Assembly (NCBI GenBank): GCA_900155495.1
Contig: FTLJ01000269.1
Span: 1-25,193 of the forward strand
Direction: 5' to 3'
DNA: 25,193 nucleotides
Origin: Porogramme epimiltina
Lineage: Eukaryota > Basidiomycota > Agaricomycetes > Polyporales > Polyporaceae
The position numbers and the translations under genes were made by a program. This document shows, piece by piece, positions 20,121 through 25,193 of the stretch. The notes under the pieces are model-generated. The model did not search any database. It had not been told where the DNA came from and was given only the letters and a program-made list of their open reading frames with translations. Numbering within the stretch: position 1 is the first letter of the stretch; every line of letters begins with the position of its first letter.

Positions 20121-21559
20121 TCAGGAGCTCGCCGATGTCCTTGTCCTTTCGCTCAACAAAGACACACGAGCGAGCCCAGTGTGTGTGCAAGGACAAGCCG
20201 GCGCAAGCAGCTCGCGGACATGGAGTGTGCTGTCAAGCATGTGAGCCTGAGGGGCGTGCTTGTGGGTGTATTTATGCTTTTCATGAGCCGATCAATGGTG
20301 CGTCGCTGTCCTTCGTTACGTCGCAGGCGGTACGGCAATGGGTTTGTAGGCGGCTGGACAGGGGCTCGCATTTGGGATGCATGAAGGGGTGCGACCTGTG
20401 CAGGAGCGGGTGGTGGGTCTATTAGGAATCGTTTCTTCGAGCCCGCTCGTGTTATGGACATGCCGACGGTTGTGACGTTCAGTGCTAGTTCTATCGTATA
20501 ATAGTGTGCCATTCCTGTATGCGTAGTAGTAGTGATGCAAATGAACAAATTTTGTCACCCAATACGCGTGCATTCACCCAGTGGGAATTTTCAACCGGAA
20601 GCAAGGAAAATCACCCGTTTACAGTCGCTGGCGCAAGGTGTTGAAATGGACAAATAAAGGCTCAAAATGTCTCCCTAATTCACCACATAAGTTGGGGACA
20701 CTCAACCAGCGCCTCCATCTCCGATGTGGTGGTAACGAACCCCTTCCTTAGTACATCTTCCTATTTCTGACATAGTGAATTATATAGTACTTTTCGCCAC
20801 ATGTCAGTTCCGCAGAGCGGCACCTCGAGGATCGCATCGGTGCACCCCCGCCAGGGCTGCTCGCCATCGCGCACTGTGCGTCCGTGCGCCTGTTCGTAGA
20901 CACATCTTTTGCTCGCGGTGTTTGGCCGGGGGAGCGGACTGCGGGGGCGGCGCGCGATGCTCCGCGGCGCGGCGTGCGCGTGGGGACTCCGGCAAGCGCG
21001 GGGGCACGGTGCGGGGGGGGCGACGGGGAGATGATCAGGGGACACAGACGGCGTACGCACGCGCGAGCGTGCGTCCTGCAGGCTGGGAACTAGAGCGTGT
21101 CGGCGACAAACAGATGGAGAACGCGGCGGCGGCGCCTTCGCGCGCGTCCAAGCGTCGAGCCTGCAGATGGACGGAGGTTGTGCGTGCATCGATACCGCGC
21201 AATCATCACGATCACACCTCGCGCAGGAGTTAGGACCCGGAGATGCCCAACGAACGCAAAATAAAATTGCGCATGCTCGCTATATGCGTCTCGCGCGTGT
21301 GCGGTTTGACGTCACGCCGCGAGGCGCACGCAGCGTGCGCACTAGAAGATGGCAGACCCGCCAACGCGACCCTGGGACGCCGAACACGCAGATTGCGGCG
21401 GGAGGCGGTGGCGGCGAGCCGGATGTGCACCGATGATGTCATCACAGGACGCGTGTCCCCGCGCCTTCCCCTCTTAAGCTCTAAGCGTGTGGCGGTCCTG
21501 GCAGGCGCCCGCCCACGGCAGGCCTGTGCCAAACATCGATGACGGAGACGATCAGCAGG

Positions 21560-21580
21560 GACGCAGACGCAGACGCAGAC
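21560..21580. repeat. ACGCAG microsatellite
   Basis: Three tandem copies of ACGCAG plus a partial one. A second short array (ACATGCGA, about 2.5 units) occurs near 21726-21746. Confidence 0.75.
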
Positions 21581-22061
21581 ACCACACGCAAGCGCAGAAA
21601 CACAAACAGAACAGAACAAAGATGCACGAGGCACGCACACGGCCCAACGCGCCCTGCAAAACCTCCGCGGCGGCGACAGCGACGCGCAGCGGCGACAGGC
21701 GGTGGTCGAGCGCGAACTTCACGCGAACATGCGAACATGCGAACGCTATAGCCCGTATCGTGAACCTTACTCGCGCCAGAGTGAACCTTGGACGATGATG
21801 TCACCGCCGAGCGACAGCGGACGACGCGCTCGCCGCCCGCGGCGAAAACGGCACTTTTCCTGCCTTTTCCGGCCGCGGCGTCCCCCGCAGCCCCCATACG
21901 CCCAGTTCGCAGTGGCGCCACGCCGGTGCGCGGCGTGCGCGCCCCGCGGTGTCGATCGCACGACGCGCGGGCGGGCGGGCGCACGTCGGCCTGCCGCAGC
22001 TCGCGGCCAGCGTGCAAGCTTGACAAGCTGACAGGGCTCGAAGTTCGCACGTCGGACTCTG

Positions 22062-22138
22062 GGGGGCGGCGGGCGGCGGGCGACGGGCGGTCTGCGGCGG
22101 TCGGGCGGTCGGGCGGTCTGCGGAAGCGGGCGGGCGGC
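22062..22138. repeat. G-rich minisatellite (GGGCGGY-based)
   Basis: Runs of GGGCGGC, GGGCGGTC and GGTCTGCGG words in tandem make a G-rich strand that might form a G-quadruplex. It is purely low-complexity and not coding. Confidence 0.7.
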
Positions 22139-22887
22139 CACGCGCGAGTCGGACGGGATGTGTTCGTCAAAAGGGGCACGTCGCTGGTCATATTCCAAAA
22201 TCGTGAAACGCGTAGTCTAAAAGCTGTCGTGGGGGGGACGTGGGGAGGAAGTCGTAAAGGTGGCAGATACTGAATAAGTAGCCAGACGCGGGGAAGACGA
22301 AGATGCGGGCCAGTGAGGAGGAGTGCATATGTGTTTAGGGGGTCCGGGGTGTAAAAAGTGCGCGGGGGGGTGGTATTGTACAAGTATGGGATGAAAGTAT
22401 GCGATAGATGCGGTGATGGGTGCAGTTGCTATGTTACTTTGTTATGTGTTATGCGAGGGGGCTACCGTACAAGGAGAATAGAGTGACCGGGATACGATAA
22501 TGCGGAATAGAATAGGGGTTTTACAAATCATTCGCTGCAGTCGTCGTCGTCGATGGGAGAGGAGGAGGGGTGGGGGTGGAGGTGGTATCTCGAACGGGGT
22601 ATGGGTACACTGTATGGTACAGGCAAATAGAAACGCAGTCCGACGCACGCATATGGGTTTTATGTATATGTTTGTGGCAACGCTGCACAAGTCCGTGTGG
22701 GAAGAAAGGGGTGCCCGCGCAGCCGCGACGGCGGAGCCTGTAGGCGGTTGCGGGGCGAAACGGCGGAGGGGTGGCGACGGCGACGGCGGGAGGTGTGTGG
22801 GGGCGAATGATGGGCAGGCAGGGTCGACGGCGCGCGCAGCGCAGCCAGACGCGCCCGTCGCAACGGGAGCGGCGACGAGGCGGGCGC

Positions 22888-23583
22888 TCACGCGCGCGCG
22901 ACCTGCAGCGCCCACACCTGGCCGGGCGCGAGGCCCTTGGCGGGGAGCCCGCCGGGGACGAGCGCGAGCCCGAGGAACGCACGGTGCTCGCGGAGGAAGT
23001 CGACGCGCTTGATGCTCTTCGCCTTCTCGACCGCGCGCTCGTGCCTGTCCGCGACGCGGCGGTAGCGGCGCGCGTACGCGTCGCGCACGCGGTCGCGCTG
23101 CGCGGGCTCGAGCACGCCGAGCTCGGGCTCGGACACGCCGAGGCGCAGCGCGCGGTAGAGGGTGTGCAGGACGTCGCCGACGGTCACGTACGGTGCGGAC
23201 CAGAGCGCGCCGGGGGTGGGCACGACGGTGATCGTCCAGGGGAGGTACTCGCAGATGATGGCGAGCGCGGGGAGCGGGGGGTTGGTTGCGGGCTCGCAGA
23301 CGAGGGTGTCGGTGAGGCGCGAGGGGCCGTAGGGGAGTTGTGGCCGCGAGGAGTCGGCGGGCTCCGACATGTCCCAGAGGAGGGGCGTACCATGTGCGAC
23401 GGTGCGCGCGAGCAGCGAGTGGATCTGGACGGTGACCGGGGGCGCCGCGTACATCTTCGCCTTGGTGGATGGGGGCGAGAAGAAGACAGGCGGGGGCGTG
23501 GCTGGGCCGGGGGAGCCGGTGAGGGTGGAGTTGGTGGAGGCGGGGGAGGGGACGTTGGCGAAGCGGACGTGCTTGCCGGGCAT
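22888..23583 (-). CDS. DUF6699 domain protein
   Basis: A single-exon gene of 231 codons. The start ATG sits in a good context (CCCACCATGCC). The protein begins MPGKHVRFANVPSP, has a Ser/Thr/Pro-rich lead of about 45 residues, then a DUF6699-type domain. Its landmarks are VQIHSLLA, GTPLLWDMSEPA, AIICEYLPWTITVVP, APYVTVGDVLHTLYRALR, and near the end IKRVDFLREHRAFLGLAL followed by QVWALQVA. This order and spacing (short polar start, xLLWDx, LPWxI, VTVxDVL, RVDFL) is what I know of this fungal family, found in many copies in mushroom genomes. Its function is unknown. It stands alone, and its frame is complete with no sign of damage. Confidence 0.85.
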   Translation of the reverse strand: MPGKHVRFANVPSPASTNSTLTGSPGPATPPPVFFSPPSTKAKMYAAPPVTVQIHSLLARTVAHGTPLLWDMSEPADSSRPQLPYGPSRLTDTLVCEPATNPPLPALAIICEYLPWTITVVPTPGALWSAPYVTVGDVLHTLYRALRLGVSEPELGVLEPAQRDRVRDAYARRYRRVADRHERAVEKAKSIKRVDFLREHRAFLGLALVPGGLPAKGLAPGQVWALQVARA

Positions 23584-23700
23584 GGTGGGCAGGAGGACGG
23601 GGTAGTAGCAGACGTAGAGGGGCTGGGTTGGGAACGCCGTTGCGAAGACTGGAGAGGACGGTGGTTGTGGTTGTGGTTGTGTGCGGGGGTGGATGGGGTG
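23584..23700 (-). promoter_or_regulatory. Leader of the DUF6699 gene with CAACCA repeats
   Basis: On the coding strand the leader is pyrimidine-rich just before the ATG (CTACTACCCCGTCCTCCTG). About 75 bases further up it carries four copies of an ACAACC hexamer (seen on the plus strand as GGTTGT, 23660-23681). No TATA box is evident. Confidence 0.4.
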
Positions 23701-23759
23701 TATTTGGTGAGAGGGGACGGACGCGTGGCGACGACTTAAGTATCAAGGAGGGGAGGGAT

Positions 23760-24560
23760 CAGTGCCCAGGAGACGCGCGCAGCGGCGGGAGCGAACAGCA
23801 GGGAGAATCGCCACCAGTCCAACGCCATGGTAGCAGACATCGCGGGCGGGCGCCCGAACCAACTCCGGCCTGTGCACGTCGCGCCCGCGCCCTTCCTTCC
23901 TGGGTCGCCGACGCCGGGACGAAATGACTGTGGGTGAGTCAAGCGCAAGGCACAAATTCTACGCACTTTCGAAGCCCGCGCGCCCTTCGCGGCCACGAAT
24001 CCTAGGACGCGCGTGACCTTCCAGTGCCAAAATGCTTCAAATCGCGCGCCAGGAAAGGCAAGATACTGAGCGCTCTCACCGCCTTCTTCCGATAGATCAC
24101 ACAGCCCGGCGCCGACTCGGGTGCGTGGGCCCGCCGCCGCCCCGCCTCCCGCCCTGCCCCAGCCACAGAAGCATGCCGCTCCATTGCTCACACCGCCTAC
24201 GTCGCTCATCCGCCACGCGGCTCTCTCCTCCAAACTCCCAGCCCACTGAGGCGTATCCGTACCTCCACTTGGCCACGCTGTTGCTGTCTTGCACTGCAAC
24301 ACCCCTCCCCGTCAGACCCCCAAGACCCCCCAGACAAAATTGGCATATGTGTCGTAAAGCTTGTATGCCCGCAAGCCCGTCTCGTCCGACGTGCGATCGC
24401 CCATCTGCTGCCCAGAAAGTCGTGCAAATCCCAGAATCCTAGGACACGCGCTGCGCCGCGGCCCAGCTTTGCGCACGCTCTCAACCCCCTATGGAATCGG
24501 AGAACACCTTCCACCAGCCCCACGCGCCCCGCCGCCCAAGCGGAGCTTCGGCGCAAGCGA
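23760..24560. other. Intergenic region, no gene seen
   Basis: A minus-strand frame of 188 codons (23736-24302) and several shorter plus-strand frames overlap here. None has a recognisable domain, a good start context or partner exons. Confidence 0.4.
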
Positions 24561-24563
24561 TCT

Positions 24564-25193
24564 CGCTCGCCCGACGTGTCTGTGTCCCTTATCGCCCGAG
24601 ATCGCGTTCAGCCACCTATTCAATTCTGCGTCGATGTTCTATTTCCCGGCGAAGACTGACGTGTCCGAGCTTCCGCCCCGCGCCCGGCCCCGCTCGCGCT
24701 GCACAGTCACTGCCGGTCACTCCGTCGCGCCGCGCCGCGCCGTACTCTGCTCCCGCTCTCCCGTATCTCCATAGTCTCCATACCCAGCTCAGCCTTCTTC
24801 GGTCGCCCGCGGAAACTCAGCAGCAGCTTCTTCCAAGCACCATTCAGTCCGCTCAGCGCGGTTGGCGTGCGCAGCGGCCACCCGCAGTGCCCCTATGTCT
24901 CAATGCGCAACGCAAATGCGTGATGTATGCGTATGCTCCAATCCTTCAATGCTGTCAAGTCCGCCCTCGTCGCCCAGCGCCTGCCCATGGATCGCAGCGA
25001 ACCTGATCGCCGTCAATGTCCCCGCCTCCTTCGCCCACACCCAGCACCAGCACCAGCATCAGGCCCCAGGCCCGCCGCCGCCCACACCCTTTCCACCCCA
25101 GATCTATGCGAAGCTATCCGTGATGATGTGGCCGCGCCCCCGCCCTTCCCTCTCGTCCGCCTTCTCCGCTTCATGACGATCCAAATCCGGCAT
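24564..25193. repeat. Repeat R2, right copy, inverted
   Basis: Reverse-complement match to 11365-11987. Anchors in order are GCCCGACGTGTCTGTG (24569), ATTCAATTCTGCG (24620), ACTGACGTGTCCGAGCTTCC (24656), GCAGCGGCCACCCGCAGTGC with CCCTATGTCTCAATGC (24872-24906), and AGATCTATGCGAAGCTATCC (25100). The match still holds at the last base of the window, so the right end lies beyond. Frames in it (24491-25006, 24862-25176 plus) are low-complexity and not supported as genes. Confidence 0.65.

Noticed and set aside
21481..22383. 300-codon minus-strand open frame
   Set aside because: Low-complexity Arg/Pro/Ala/Ser composition, competing frames on the other strand, microsatellites inside, no domain.
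22771..23739. 322-codon plus-strand frame opposite the DUF6699 gene
   Set aside because: Antisense shadow in GC-rich coding DNA; Gly/Arg/Glu-rich without domain.
22442..23746. 434-codon minus-strand frame overlapping the DUF6699 gene
   Set aside because: It is the shadow of the DUF6699 gene in another frame; the protein is Pro/His/Arg-rich without a domain, while the 22888-23583 frame has clear family motifs.

Overview
The window looks like nuclear DNA of a filamentous basidiomycete, probably an agaricomycete. Its genes have many short GT-AG introns. The protein families I recognise are a type I metacaspase, an F-box/leucine-rich-type protein, the fungal DUF6699 and DUF7729 families, and an SRPK-type kinase. 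GC-rich stretches carry many open frames that do not look coding. Species cannot be told from sequence alone.

The left 15 kb is a direct segmental duplication with an offset of about 9.85 kb. Each unit has a GC-rich repeat block (about 405-2110 and 9240-11010), a spacer holding a 179-base near-identical block (2826-3004 and 12671-12849), and a metacaspase gene on the minus strand. The right-hand metacaspase (12998-15173) models as an 11-exon gene with the His/Cys dyad intact. The left one (3189-5272) has Ser in place of the catalytic Cys, about 20 bases missing just after its ATG, a 48-base in-frame deletion, and no homologous promoter. Its later exon frames are still clean. Between the copies lie a three-exon F-box gene (5351-6746), a weak acidic ORF (7664-7930), a perfect 27-bp hairpin, a cluster of TAGCGC motifs, and the 3' exon of a DUF7729 gene cut off by the edge of the second unit.

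The two units differ at 2110-2310 versus 11010-12130. The left copy has a long imperfect hairpin there. The right copy has a poly-G tract with two Ns followed by about 1 kb containing a second repeat (R2). R2 recurs inverted at 24564-25193 and runs off the window.

The right 10 kb is gene-poor. It has a broken reading frame (15841-16641), long GC-rich stretches with short tandem repeats, an orphan first exon of an SRPK kinase (19822-20009), and one intact DUF6699 gene (22888-23583).

The recognised genes do not form an obvious pathway. The main biological theme is duplication and decay: an active metacaspase beside a pseudoprotease-like relative, with several gene fragments at repeat edges.
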